From positions 124,001-188,000 of the forward strand of contig NZ_SOBG01000004.1 in assembly GCF_004365575.1 (NCBI RefSeq): DNA of 64,000 nt, written 5' to 3'. The DNA is from Hypnocyclicus thermotrophus. GTDB taxonomy: Bacteria; Fusobacteriota; Fusobacteriia; Fusobacteriales; Fusobacteriaceae. Position numbers and translations under genes: made by a program. The notes below the pieces were generated by a model that made no database searches, was not told where the DNA came from, and saw nothing but the letters and a program-made list of their open reading frames with translations. Below are positions 19,258 through 28,322 of the stretch, piece by piece (position 1 is the first letter of the stretch; the number at the start of each line of letters is the position of its first letter).

Positions 19258-20412
19258 TTATTTTTTACCTTTATTGTATACTATTTTCCCTTCTACAATA
19301 GTCATATCAACGTTGAATTCTTTATCAAATATAGCAAAATCACTATATTTATCTTTTTTTATACTTCCTTTTATATTATCTACTCCTATTATTTTTGCCG
19401 GATTTAAAGTAACTAAATTTATTAAATCCACAAGTGATATATCTATTTCATCATGAATATTTTTTACTGCATTATTTAATCTAAGTATGCTTCCAGCTAA
19501 AGTACCATCTTCAAGTCTTGCAGCTTTTTCATCTACATATACATCTTGTCCTCCAAGATCATATTTTCCACTTTTTAGACAAGCTGCTCTCATAGAATCC
19601 GTTATTAATACTATTTTATCTTTTGATTTTTGTTTGAAAACTATATGATAATTTGCAGGGTTTATATGTATATTATCAGCAATAATTTCGCAACTAACAT
19701 CACTATTAAATGCAGCTCCTACAATTCCAGGATTTCTATGATGTAGTCCTGTCATAGCATTAAATAAATGCGTTATGTGTCTAGCACCTTTTTGTATTGC
19801 TTCCATTGCTATATTATATGTAGCATTACTATGCCCTATAGATAAAGTAATATCTTTATGACAATTACACATTTTATGTGTGAATTCAAAATTTTTATCT
19901 TTTTCAGGTGCATATGTAATTATTTTTATTATATCTGTATAATTTTCAATAAGTTTATATTCAGGATTTAATATATAATCACTAGATTGAGCACCTTTAT
20001 ATTTTTCGTTAATAAACGGGCCTTCAAGATGTGTACCAAGTATTTTTGCACCACTATCTATATCTATATTATTTTTTATATTTTTAAGTGCTTTTAATAT
20101 ATCTTCTCTAGACATAGTCATTGTAGTAGCTAAAAATCCAGTTACACCATTTTTAGCAATTGTTTTTGCAATATTTTCAAGTGATTCTCTTGTACCATCC
20201 ATTACATCACTATTATTAGCACCATGTATATGAATATCTATAAATCCTGCTGATATATATTTACCATGTACATCTATTTCTTCTATATTTTTATATTTTT
20301 GTTTATAATCATTAAAAGTTAAAATATCTAATATTTTTTTATTAAATATAATTACGTGTTGCTCTAATATTTTATCTTTTAAAATGATATTTCCATTAAT
20401 TAAAGCTTTCAT
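19258..20412 (-). CDS. nagA: N-acetylglucosamine-6-phosphate deacetylase
   Basis: Removes acetate from GlcNAc6P to give GlcN6P. 384 aa amidohydrolase. Metal and substrate residues are in DIHIHGANN, THLEGPFIN, SIGHSNATY, THLFNAMTG and the catalytic D in LITDSMRA. It starts 3 nt after murQ, whose product also feeds GlcNAc6P into this step. Confidence 0.95.
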   Translation of the reverse strand: MKALINGNIILKDKILEQHVIIFNKKILDILTFNDYKQKYKNIEEIDVHGKYISAGFIDIHIHGANNSDVMDGTRESLENIAKTIAKNGVTGFLATTMTMSREDILKALKNIKNNIDIDSGAKILGTHLEGPFINEKYKGAQSSDYILNPEYKLIENYTDIIKIITYAPEKDKNFEFTHKMCNCHKDITLSIGHSNATYNIAMEAIQKGARHITHLFNAMTGLHHRNPGIVGAAFNSDVSCEIIADNIHINPANYHIVFKQKSKDKIVLITDSMRAACLKSGKYDLGGQDVYVDEKAARLEDGTLAGSILRLNNAVKNIHDEIDISLVDLINLVTLNPAKIIGVDNIKGSIKKDKYSDFAIFDKEFNVDMTIVEGKIVYNKGKK

Positions 20413-20415
20413 ATT

Positions 20416-21225
20416 TTATTCACCTTTTTTCAATGCTTTTATGACATCCTTAGCATTATATCCATTTCTTTCTAATATTTTTTTAATTTTATTTTTATCT
20501 TCATTAGTAACAATATTTACCATATCTACTACACGCTCTTTTAATTTTTTATTTATTGGTTTTACATTTATCATAAGATTACTATATACATAACCAAGTT
20601 TTATCATTACACCTGTACTGAGCATATTTAATACCATTTTTTGAGCTGTTCCCGCCTTTAATCTAGTAGAGCCCGCTATTACTTCAGGTCCTACATCAAT
20701 TAAAATAGGAATATTAGATATTTCTTTCATTTTTCCATTTTTATTACAAAATATTGATAATGTTTTTGCACCTATTTGATTAGCAAATTTTATTCCTTCA
20801 ATAGCATATGGAGTATTTCCACTAGCAGATACAGCAATTAATACATCTCTATTTGAAAATCCTATCTCTCTCAAATCATTTATTGCTAACTCTCTATTAT
20901 CTTCTGTTTCTTCTTTCCAGTATGATATTGCTTCTCTTCCTCCAGATATCAAGGCAATTATAGTATTATCATTTATACCAAATGTTGGAGGACATTCTGA
21001 TGCATCAATTACAGCTAATTTACCACTTGTTCCACTTCCTATATATACCATTCTTCCGCCATTTTTTATTATATCTGTTACTTCATTAATAGCTTTTGCA
21101 ATGATATTTTTAGATTTTTCTACTTCAAAAGCTATTTTTTTATCTTCTTCATTCATCATTTCAACTATTTCAAGACTACTAGCTTTATCAATATTTATTG
21201 TTTTTTTATTTCTATCTATACTCAT
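20416..21225 (-). CDS. murQ: N-acetylmuramic acid 6-phosphate etherase
   Basis: Cleaves the lactyl ether of MurNAc6P to GlcNAc6P and D-lactate, allowing wall-sugar recycling. 269 aa, slightly shorter than the common 300. A SIS fold with YIGSGTSGKLAV, the DASECPPTFG loop (catalytic E77), the second acidic loop around WKEETEDN and AVSASGNTPYA. It lies between the GntR regulator and nagA, so peptidoglycan sugars are a likely substrate of the whole operon. Confidence 0.94.
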   Translation of the reverse strand: MSIDRNKKTINIDKASSLEIVEMMNEEDKKIAFEVEKSKNIIAKAINEVTDIIKNGGRMVYIGSGTSGKLAVIDASECPPTFGINDNTIIALISGGREAISYWKEETEDNRELAINDLREIGFSNRDVLIAVSASGNTPYAIEGIKFANQIGAKTLSIFCNKNGKMKEISNIPILIDVGPEVIAGSTRLKAGTAQKMVLNMLSTGVMIKLGYVYSNLMINVKPINKKLKERVVDMVNIVTNEDKNKIKKILERNGYNAKDVIKALKKGE

Positions 21226-21233
21226 ATTTTCTC

Positions 21234-21971
21234 CTATTTATGTTTTAAGATTACTTCATAACTATATTTATCAGTTCTATTAATAGTTTCTGTATATTCT
21301 ATTATTTCATTATTTTCAATATAAGTTTTTCTATTAAATAACAGAGCTAATTCCCCTGATCTTATTTTTAATAAATTAGCTTCTTTTTTCTTTACTTTAA
21401 TAGGATTTATTGATTGTCTTGCATAAAGCGGTTTCAATTTATATTCTCTTTCTAATATTGAGTATAGTGATTCACCTTCTAATTTTTCTTTTGTGAGATC
21501 TGGACAATATTTTAGTGGAATCCACGCGGTTTCTATTGCAAATGGTTCATTTTCTACATTTCTTATTCTTTTTATTTTTATTATTCTTTCTATCTTAGAA
21601 TCTATTTTTAATTTTTCTCTTAATTCAAATGTAACATTTTCTATTTTAAATTCTAAAATTTCTGTACTTGTAGAAAAACCTTTTTCTTTCATCTCTTCAG
21701 TAAAACTTTTAAGATAAAAAAGTTCTTGTTGTTTTTTAGGTTCTGCTACAAAGGTACCTTTTCCTTTTTCTCTATAAAGTATCCCTTCATCTACAAGTGT
21801 AGAAATAGCTTTATTTACAGTCATTCTACTAACACCATATTTTTTACTCAAATCTCTTTCAGATGGAATAGTATCTCCGGGTTTCAACTCTTCATCTCTT
21901 ATTACATTTTTTATATTTTCAATTATTTGATAATAAAGTGGTATTACACTATTTTTAGTTAATATTCCCAT
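21234..21971 (-). CDS. GntR/HutC-family regulator (NagR/DasR type)
   Basis: 245 aa. A GntR winged helix (about 8-75; SERDLSKKYGVSRMTVNKAI) is followed by a UTRA effector domain (about 90-243; PFAIETAWIPLKYCP, YTETINRTDKYSYEV). This is the architecture of NagR/YvoA and DasR, which sense GlcN6P or GlcNAc6P. A DasR/NagR-type operator lies at the PTS promoter in the same regulon, supporting the role. First gene of the gntR-murQ-nagA-nagB unit with its own promoter. Confidence 0.88.
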   Translation of the reverse strand: MGILTKNSVIPLYYQIIENIKNVIRDEELKPGDTIPSERDLSKKYGVSRMTVNKAISTLVDEGILYREKGKGTFVAEPKKQQELFYLKSFTEEMKEKGFSTSTEILEFKIENVTFELREKLKIDSKIERIIKIKRIRNVENEPFAIETAWIPLKYCPDLTKEKLEGESLYSILEREYKLKPLYARQSINPIKVKKKEANLLKIRSGELALLFNRKTYIENNEIIEYTETINRTDKYSYEVILKHK

Positions 21972-22004
21972 TATTACTTCCTCCTAAGTAATTCTTATTT
22001 ATAA

Positions 22005-22033
22005 ATTATAAGAGATTTTTATTAAAGGTTCAA
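22005..22033 (-). promoter_or_regulatory. Promoter of gntR-murQ-nagA-nagB
   Basis: Minus-strand -35 TTGAAC (22033-22028), 17-nt spacer, -10 TATAAT (22010-22005). The element AAAAATCTCTT just before the -10 recurs about 50 nt upstream (around 22066-22080), a direct repeat of unknown meaning. No DasR-type site was seen here. Confidence 0.75.
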
Positions 22034-22129
22034 TGTAAATGTTTTAATCTGTTGAAAATTCATAAAGAGATTTTTATTTATATAAAATTATAAATAAAAA
22101 AACAACTTACTTTATAGAGAATTTTAAAG

Positions 22130-22160
22130 TTTCAGGAGATTAAAATTTAATCCCCTGAAA
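22130..22160 (-). terminator. Hairpin after the PTS gene
   Basis: TTTCAGGGGATTAAA and TTTAATCTCCTGAAA pair in minus-strand RNA over 15 bp with one G-U, about 20 nt after the EIIBC stop. The following T-run is weak and more T's come about 50 nt later, so it may be a partial terminator allowing some readthrough to the regulator gene. Confidence 0.6.
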
Positions 22161-22180
22161 TTATTTAAAAAATTTTAAAC

Positions 22181-23554
22181 TTACATTTTTCTTATCTCTT
22201 GAGCTATAATTTCAGCTTTTGCTCCAAATATTACTTGAACTGATGTGGCACTTGGTTTCAATACTCCTTTTGCTCCTAATCTTTTTAATTCATTTTCATT
22301 AATAATATCTTGATTTTTCACTTCTAATCTAAGTCTAGTAATACATGAATCTACAGAAGTTAAATTTTCTTTTCCACCTAAAGCTTCTAATACTTTTCTT
22401 GATAAATTACTTGAAGTACCTCTTTCTTCTTCAATATCTTCCATATCATCTTCTCTACCTGGAGTAGCTAAATCAAATGCCTTTATAGTAAATACAAATA
22501 TAAAATAATAAACTAATCCAAATACTAGACCAACAGGTATTAATAACCATCCTTTAGTAGCTAGATTCATATTTAAAAAGTAATCTATTGCTCCTGCTGA
22601 AAAACCAAATCCATGACGTATTCCCATTGCTGCTGTAAGTGCCATCGATATTCCTGTAAGTATTGCATGAATTAAGTAAAGACCTGGCGCTAAAAACATA
22701 AACATAAATTCAATTGGTTCTGTAACCCCTGTTAAAAATGCAGTAAATGCTACACTAAATAATACTCCTGCTACTCTTTTTTTATTTTCTTTTTTAGCAG
22801 TTGTATACATTGCTAATGCTGCTGCTGGAAGACCAAACATCATTATTGGGAAAAATCCTGTCATAAATATTCCAGCATTTGGATCTCCTGCAAAAAATCT
22901 ATGTAAATCTCCATTTGCTACCACTTGTACTCCATCTTTTAAATAATCGAAACTTCCAAAAGTAAACCATGCCATAGAATTAATAATATGATGAAGTCCT
23001 GTAGGAATAAGTAATCTATTTAAAACTCCAAATGAGAATAAGCCTATTGATCCTGTTCCCATCATCCATCTAGCTACTGTATCTAATCCATTTTGAATAG
23101 AAGGCCAAACATATCCAAAAACAGCTGCTAAAACTATACATGCTAATGAAGTTATTATTGGTACAAATCTTCTTCCACCAAAGAATCCTAAAAATTCTGG
23201 AAGTTCAATTTTATGATATTTGTTGTACATATAAGCAGCTACAAGACCAGCTATAATTCCAGAGAATACTCCCATGTTAATATTTTTATTGATTGCTTGT
23301 GCTCCATTTAATATAACAAAATTTCCTACAACTCCTGCAAGCCCTGCTGCTCCTGCATTATCTTTTGCTAATCCTATCGCCACACCTATTGCAAATAGAA
23401 TTGGTAAATTTTCAAATATTGCTCCACCTGCTGATGTAACAAATGGCATATTCCATAGTACTCCAAGTCTTAATAATATTGCCGCTATTGGCATAACTGC
23501 TATTGGCATCATAAGTGCTTTTCCTAATGCTTGAAATTTTGAAAATACTTTCAT
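22181..23554 (-). CDS. PTS EIIBC component, N-acetylglucosamine type
   Basis: Membrane transporter that imports and phosphorylates an amino sugar. 457 aa. The EIIC domain (about 1-360) starts FQALGKALMMPIAVMPIAA and contains HRFFAGDPNAGIFMTGFFPIMMFGLPAAA, the NagE-type signature; the EIIB domain (about 385-457) carries the phosphorylated cysteine in SVDSCITRLRLEV. EIIA is supplied by the upstream gene. The presence of murQ leaves MurNAc as an additional or alternative substrate. Confidence 0.9.
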   Translation of the reverse strand: MKVFSKFQALGKALMMPIAVMPIAAILLRLGVLWNMPFVTSAGGAIFENLPILFAIGVAIGLAKDNAGAAGLAGVVGNFVILNGAQAINKNINMGVFSGIIAGLVAAYMYNKYHKIELPEFLGFFGGRRFVPIITSLACIVLAAVFGYVWPSIQNGLDTVARWMMGTGSIGLFSFGVLNRLLIPTGLHHIINSMAWFTFGSFDYLKDGVQVVANGDLHRFFAGDPNAGIFMTGFFPIMMFGLPAAALAMYTTAKKENKKRVAGVLFSVAFTAFLTGVTEPIEFMFMFLAPGLYLIHAILTGISMALTAAMGIRHGFGFSAGAIDYFLNMNLATKGWLLIPVGLVFGLVYYFIFVFTIKAFDLATPGREDDMEDIEEERGTSSNLSRKVLEALGGKENLTSVDSCITRLRLEVKNQDIINENELKRLGAKGVLKPSATSVQVIFGAKAEIIAQEIRKM

Positions 23555-23586
23555 TTAATTCACTCCTTTTTTATTTTGATAAAGCT

Positions 23587-24078
23587 CTACTTTTTTAATC
23601 TTATTTTAAATATTGGTTCTAATGCATTCACTTTTCCATATTTAATATCAAATATCTCATCTATTTCATCCATAGATGAAACTACTATGGGAGAAATTAT
23701 TGATTTAGCCTTATTTTTAATAAAATTCAAATCATATGCTATTAGTTTTTCTCCTTTTTTTACACTTCCTTCATCTTTTAATACAAGTTTACTAAATCCT
23801 TCTCCATTTAATTTTACAGTATCAATTCCAAAATGCACTATTAATTCTATATCACCTTTTTGGAATGATACAGCATGTTTCGTATCAAATATACTAATGT
23901 CTTCACTATCAAATGGAGCATATATAGTATCTCCATTTGGAATAATTGCAATGCCATCACCAATTATTTTTGAAGAAAAAGCATCATCAGGAACTTTTTC
24001 TAATTGAATTACTTCTCCATCAAGTGGAGAATATACTTCTACTACATTTTCTTTTTTCTTAAAAAACTTCTTAAACAT
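23587..24078 (-). CDS. PTS glucose-type EIIA (Crr-like)
   Basis: 163 aa soluble phosphocarrier. Active-site histidine in IELIVHFGIDTVKLNG; other EIIA-Glc landmarks are SPLDGEVIQLEKVPD, GDGIAIIP and LIAYDLNFI. An in-frame TTG at 24093 lies upstream, but the ATG at 24078 sits 8 nt after GGGAG. First gene behind the PTS promoter and operator, 32 nt before EIIBC, so it is probably the dedicated phosphate donor for that protein. Confidence 0.9.
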   Translation of the reverse strand: MFKKFFKKKENVVEVYSPLDGEVIQLEKVPDDAFSSKIIGDGIAIIPNGDTIYAPFDSEDISIFDTKHAVSFQKGDIELIVHFGIDTVKLNGEGFSKLVLKDEGSVKKGEKLIAYDLNFIKNKAKSIISPIVVSSMDEIDEIFDIKYGKVNALEPIFKIRLKK

Positions 24079-24111
24079 TTTTTTCACTCCCAAAACTTTT
24101 TATAATTATAT

Positions 24112-24156
24112 AGTGGTCTATACCAATTATATACCATTTATTTTTATATTTGTCAA
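24112..24156 (-). promoter_or_regulatory. PTS promoter with DasR/NagR-type operator
   Basis: Minus-strand -35 TTGACA (24156-24151), 17-nt spacer, -10 TATATA (24133-24128; an overlapping TATAAT at 24131-24126). Starting inside the -10 is ATTGGTATAGACCACT (24127-24112), an imperfect palindrome of the TGGTnTAnACCA type bound by NagR/DasR regulators. A repressor there would cover the transcription start. A further hairpin-forming repeat TATAACCTT/AAGGTTATA lies upstream at 24212-24237. Confidence 0.82.
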
Positions 24157-24318
24157 TATTTTTTAATATTTTTTGTTCGAATTTTCGTTATTTTGTTTCA
24201 CTTAAACACTCTATAACCTTTATTTTTTAAGGTTATATTATATTTTATAAAAAAATCTTAACTTTATAAATTTTTAGATGATAAAATTTAAAATTTATAA
24301 TTAAAATTTAAAATAAAA

Positions 24319-24359
24319 AAATACACATATAAATTAACCTAAAATTTATATGTGTATTT
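24319..24359 (-). terminator. Terminator after the MFS gene
   Basis: A 17-bp perfect stem (24319-24335 with 24343-24359) followed on the minus strand by seven T's. Low G+C but long. Confidence 0.72.
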
Positions 24360-24373
24360 CAAAAGCGCTATAT

Positions 24374-25639
24374 TTATTTATTTATTTTTACAAATGAAAG
24401 AAATCCTATTCCTATTAAAAATAAAAACATTATACTAAGCACTCCATATCTAGAACTACCTGTATATGTACTTACTATTCCCATTAAAAATGGACCTAGA
24501 ATCGTAGCAAATTTCCCAAATATATTATAAAATCCAAAAAATTCTGTAGATTTTTCCTTTGGTATAAGTGACGCATATATTGAACGACTTATTGATTGTA
24601 CTCCTCCTTGCGAAAGAGCAACTAATAATGCTAATATCCAAAACAATTTAATTTTTATATTAATACTTTCAAAATTAGGCAATTTAAATGCTAAAAATGT
24701 AATTATAATATATATTAAAATCGCAATAAAAATAAGAGTTTTTTGTGATATTTTGTCTGATAATTTTCCAAATAAAAGCGTTGCTGGAAATGCCACTATC
24801 TGTATCATGAGTATAGCTAATATGAGAGATATTACAGAAAGACCTACATCTCTTCCATATGCTGATGCCATACTAATAATCGTATTTACTCCATCAATAT
24901 AAAAGAAATATGCAAATAAAAACAACATAATATTTTTATAATGTTTTATCTCTTTAAATGTTTTAAAAAACCTTTTAAAACTTTGAGTAAAAATATTTTC
25001 ATTTTTATTTATTTTTACATAATAATTTTGCTTTGTATTTTTTAACATTGGTATAGAAAATAATCCCCACCATAAAAATACTATAAAAAAACTAAGCTTT
25101 GAGGCTATTGGCGAAATTATCTCTCCATCTTTTTTTAATATTATTACAAGTATAATAGTAATTATAAATGGTACAACACTACCTATATATCCCCAACTAA
25201 ATCCATAAGCTGATACTTTTGCCATATTTTCTTCTCTAGATACATCAGTAAGAAATGCATCATAAAATATATTCGCTCCAGCCCATCCAACTCTTGCAAT
25301 TACAAAAAATATTATACACTTTATCCATTCTCCTTGATTAATACTAATAAGAAGTAAAGTAGCTAATAATCCTAGTAATAAAAATATTGAAAAAAATCTT
25401 TTTTTATATCCTTTATAGTCAGCAAAAGTACCTAAAATAGGAGCTATTAAAGCTAAGATTAAAGAAGCAAAAGAATTCGCGTATCCCCAATTTGCTGTAG
25501 ATATAGCACTATCGATACCTTTTGATACAAAATCTTTAAAAAATATAGGCATAATAGTAGTTATTAAAATAAGTGTAAACGCTGAATTTGCTACGTCATA
25601 TATTACCCAGCTTTTTTCTTCTTTTGTTAATTTTGCCAT
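24374..25639 (-). CDS. MFS transporter, UMF1/Atg22-like
   Basis: 421 aa with about twelve transmembrane helices. The N-terminal YDVANSAFTLILITTIMPIFF motif and the GTFADYKGYKKRFF loop are typical of the UMF1 family (related to yeast vacuolar amino-acid effluxer Atg22). Substrate unknown; amino-acid export is possible from the family but not shown by sequence. Isolated gene between terminators. Confidence 0.78.
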   Translation of the reverse strand: MAKLTKEEKSWVIYDVANSAFTLILITTIMPIFFKDFVSKGIDSAISTANWGYANSFASLILALIAPILGTFADYKGYKKRFFSIFLLLGLLATLLLISINQGEWIKCIIFFVIARVGWAGANIFYDAFLTDVSREENMAKVSAYGFSWGYIGSVVPFIITIILVIILKKDGEIISPIASKLSFFIVFLWWGLFSIPMLKNTKQNYYVKINKNENIFTQSFKRFFKTFKEIKHYKNIMLFLFAYFFYIDGVNTIISMASAYGRDVGLSVISLILAILMIQIVAFPATLLFGKLSDKISQKTLIFIAILIYIIITFLAFKLPNFESINIKIKLFWILALLVALSQGGVQSISRSIYASLIPKEKSTEFFGFYNIFGKFATILGPFLMGIVSTYTGSSRYGVLSIMFLFLIGIGFLSFVKINK

Positions 25640-25723
25640 GTTTCCCCCTCTTATTTTTATTTTATCAAATAATTATTTTCTACTATTATAAATATACCAT
25701 ATTAAATATAATTTTAAAATAAA

Positions 25724-25756
25724 AACCCATAAAAACATAAGTTGCTTTTATGGATT
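25724..25756 (-). terminator. Terminator of trpS
   Basis: AATCCATAAAAGC and GTTTTTATGGGTT pair on the minus strand with one G-U, then a T-run. Confidence 0.8.
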
Positions 25757-25766
25757 AAATTTCTTT

Positions 25767-26741
25767 CTAATATATATTTCCGGATAATCCTACAGATTTT
25801 TTTATTTCTATCATTTTTTTACTAGCTATATCTCTTGCTTTTTCTGCTCCTTGCTTTAACACTTTTTGTACATATTCCGGATTTTTAATTAATTCTTCTC
25901 TTTTGGCTCTTGCTTCTCCAAAATATTCTAATATTTTTGCTAATAATTCATTTTTAGCATGTCCATAACCATATCCACCAGTTAAAAATTTATTTTTCAT
26001 TTCTTCTACTTCTTCTTTTGTAGCAAATAATTCATATAATTTTGTTATATTATTATCGGGATTTTTAGGCTCTTCTAAAGGTGTTGAATCTGTTACTATT
26101 CCCATTACTTGTTTTTTTAATTCTTTTTTAGATGCAAACATTTGTATAGTATTTCCATAAGATTTACTCATTTTTTGTCCATCAGTTCCAGGCACTACTG
26201 CCAAACTTTCTATTATTTGAGGTTCAGGAAGTTTAAATACTTCTCCAAAAGTTTGATTAAATTTTATTGCTATATTTCTAGTCATTTCAAGATGTTGTTT
26301 TTGATCTTTTCCCACTGGTACTATATCTGCATCATAAAGTAAAATATCTGCTGCCATAAGTATAGGATAAGTAAATAGTCCTACATTTGGAGATATTCCT
26401 TTTGCTATCTTATCTTTATATGAATGAGCTCTTTCCAAAAGTCCCATAGGACTTACATTTGATAATATCCAAGCAAGCTCTGTACACTCAGGTACATCTG
26501 ATTGCAAATAAATAGTCGATTTTTCTGGATCAAGCCCTAATGCTAAAAAATCTAAAACAGCATCATATGCATTTTTTCTAAGTTGTTCTGCATTTTGAAG
26601 TGATGTTAATGCATGATAATCTACTATAAAATAAAACCCTTCATTATCATGTTGATTATCCACAAATTGCTTTATTGCTCCAAAATAATTTCCTATATGT
26701 AAAATACCACTTGGTTGTATACCAGACAAGCTTCTTTTCAT
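25767..26741 (-). CDS. trpS: Tryptophanyl-tRNA synthetase
   Basis: Charges tRNA-Trp. 324 aa, class I. The HIGH motif is HIGN in PSGILHIGNYFG (about 12-20) and KMSKS is present as QKMSKSYGN (about 197-201). Other family blocks are YFIVDYHALT and GKDQKQHLEMTRNIA. The start ATG follows AGGAGG with slightly long spacing. Single gene with its own promoter; no T-box-like leader is visible. Confidence 0.96.
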   Translation of the reverse strand: MKRSLSGIQPSGILHIGNYFGAIKQFVDNQHDNEGFYFIVDYHALTSLQNAEQLRKNAYDAVLDFLALGLDPEKSTIYLQSDVPECTELAWILSNVSPMGLLERAHSYKDKIAKGISPNVGLFTYPILMAADILLYDADIVPVGKDQKQHLEMTRNIAIKFNQTFGEVFKLPEPQIIESLAVVPGTDGQKMSKSYGNTIQMFASKKELKKQVMGIVTDSTPLEEPKNPDNNITKLYELFATKEEVEEMKNKFLTGGYGYGHAKNELLAKILEYFGEARAKREELIKNPEYVQKVLKQGAEKARDIASKKMIEIKKSVGLSGNIY

Positions 26742-26770
26742 AATAAATAATACCTCCTATTTTTTAAGAT

Positions 26771-26799
26771 ATTTTATCATTTAATAGTATTTTTTTCAA
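26771..26799 (-). promoter_or_regulatory. Promoter of trpS
   Basis: Minus-strand -35 TTGAAA (26799-26794), 17-nt spacer, -10 TAAAAT (26776-26771), leaving a leader of about 20 nt. Confidence 0.72.
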
Positions 26800-26932
26800 A
26801 TTCAATTTTTTAATTTTTATTTATATAAATTTTTCTATTGATATATGACCCTATTTAAATTCGACAATTTTAATATTTTTTTATAAAAAATATTAAAGAT
26901 TAGTAAAAATAAAGTCGATATATAATTTGTCC

Positions 26933-27016
26933 ACATTATTGGTTGTGTGACTCCCTAAACAAAAACCATGAAATAAAAAGAGGAATGTAATCCCCAGTTA
27001 CTTCCTCTTTTTATTT
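26933..27016 (+). ncRNA. Candidate small RNA with own terminator
   Basis: The 345-nt gap between trpS and the HD gene holds a TATAAT at 26921-26926 (poor -35) and, about 50-80 nt on, a strong intrinsic terminator: AAATAAAAAGAGGAA (26971-26985) with GTAA pairs to TTAC and TTCCTCTTTTTATTT (27002-27016). The stretch between (26930-26970) is the only locally G/C-richer part of the gap and can form short stems (CCACA/TGTG, GGTT/AACC). No ORF fits. Length would be about 84 nt. It matches no RNA family I recognise; it could also be the end of a degraded gene. Confidence 0.45.
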
Positions 27017-27086
27017 TATTTAAAGGATTTTTTCATCTTTTTTAGTAAAATATTAAAAAGTATAAAAATTATAAAAGAGGTGAGCT

Positions 27087-28265
27087 ATGTTAAATAAAGG
27101 TTTTTTACTAAAATTATTTGAAGGTTTTTCTTTGAATAGATGGAATGATTTTATTAGACCAATTGAATTTACAGAAATGGATAGACATGCACTTAAAATG
27201 ATGATAGCATATTTTTTAGGTAAATATGAAGAAGAACAAGGAAATATTATTGATTGGAACCAGCTTATTGAATCAGGTTTTTTTGATTTATTAAAAAAAA
27301 TCTCTTTATCAGATATAAAATCACCTGTTGCTAAACGAATTAAACTTAAAAATCCTACTGCATATAAAGAACTTAATAAATGGGCAACAGCACAATACGA
27401 AGTATATTTAGATAAAAATCTTTTTGAAAAATTTCAAAACTACATACTTGATGAACCTATTAATAATCTTACTTTAAAAATTTTAAAATTAGCTCATAAA
27501 TATTCTACAAAAATAGAATTAGAAATATTAAAAAAACAAAATTTAGATGATAGAGTTGATCCTATTTTAAATAAAATTTTTAATGATTTAACAAGATTTA
27601 AAAATTTGGCTTCATATAAATTTCTCACTCAAAACAAAAATTTTGAAGAACTTATTAAAATAATTCAATATTTAAGGTATCAAGAAAGATGGAATCAATC
27701 GCCTAGAGTTCCTAGAACATCTGTCCTTGGTCATAGTATGTATGTAGCATCCCTTACATTTATTATTTCTACATCTTTAAATGCTTCACAAAGTAGAATA
27801 AGAAATAATTTTTTTACAGCACTTTTTCATGATTTAATGGAATCTGTTACTCGTGATATAATTTCACCTGTAAAAAGAGCCACTTTAGAACTCCCAGATA
27901 TAATAAAAAATATTGAAAATGAGATAGCCGAAGAAGAATTATATCCATTTATCGATTATGGCTTAGATGAAATTAAACTTTTCTCTGAAAATGAATTTGA
28001 AAGTCGTGTTTTTATTGATAATAAATGGCAAACTGTTTCTACTGATGAAATACAAGAAAAATATAATGATGATAATTATAATGCTATTGATGGTGAAATT
28101 GTAAAAATTTGTGATGAATTATCAGCTTTTATCGAAGCTTATCAATCAATTGAATATGGAATATCTTCAAAACCTTTAAAGTCTGCTATTACAAGTATAA
28201 GTGAAAAATATAAAAATAAAAAAATAGCTAATATCAATATTGGGAAATTATACCTTGATTTTTAA
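27087..28265 (+). CDS. HD-domain hydrolase
   Basis: 392 aa cytoplasmic protein. The metal-binding HD set is H in VLGHSMYVASL (about 215), HD in FFTALFHDLMESVTRDI (about 250) and a late D in IVKICDELSAFIEAYQ (about 346), arranged like YfbR-type 5'-deoxynucleotidases but within a larger protein. The N-terminal 190 residues are not recognised. The start ATG follows AGAGGTGAGCT. Substrate unknown; nucleotide phosphohydrolase is the family-level guess. Confidence 0.72.
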   Translation: MLNKGFLLKLFEGFSLNRWNDFIRPIEFTEMDRHALKMMIAYFLGKYEEEQGNIIDWNQLIESGFFDLLKKISLSDIKSPVAKRIKLKNPTAYKELNKWATAQYEVYLDKNLFEKFQNYILDEPINNLTLKILKLAHKYSTKIELEILKKQNLDDRVDPILNKIFNDLTRFKNLASYKFLTQNKNFEELIKIIQYLRYQERWNQSPRVPRTSVLGHSMYVASLTFIISTSLNASQSRIRNNFFTALFHDLMESVTRDIISPVKRATLELPDIIKNIENEIAEEELYPFIDYGLDEIKLFSENEFESRVFIDNKWQTVSTDEIQEKYNDDNYNAIDGEIVKICDELSAFIEAYQSIEYGISSKPLKSAITSISEKYKNKKIANINIGKLYLDF

Positions 28266-28289
28266 CTTTATTCTTAATTTAGTTTAATA

Positions 28290-28322
28290 AAAAAATCCGT
28301 AGTTTGAATCTACGGATTTTTT
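28290..28322. terminator. Bidirectional terminator between HD gene and coaE
   Basis: AAAAAATCCGTAG and CTACGGATTTTTT form a perfect 13-bp stem with a 7-nt loop; T-tracts on both strands serve the two convergent genes. Confidence 0.92.

Noticed and set aside
26933-27016. Reading the trpS-HD gap as a T-box or other riboswitch
   Set aside because: The structured part is on the strand opposite trpS and has no T-box sequence or known aptamer core.
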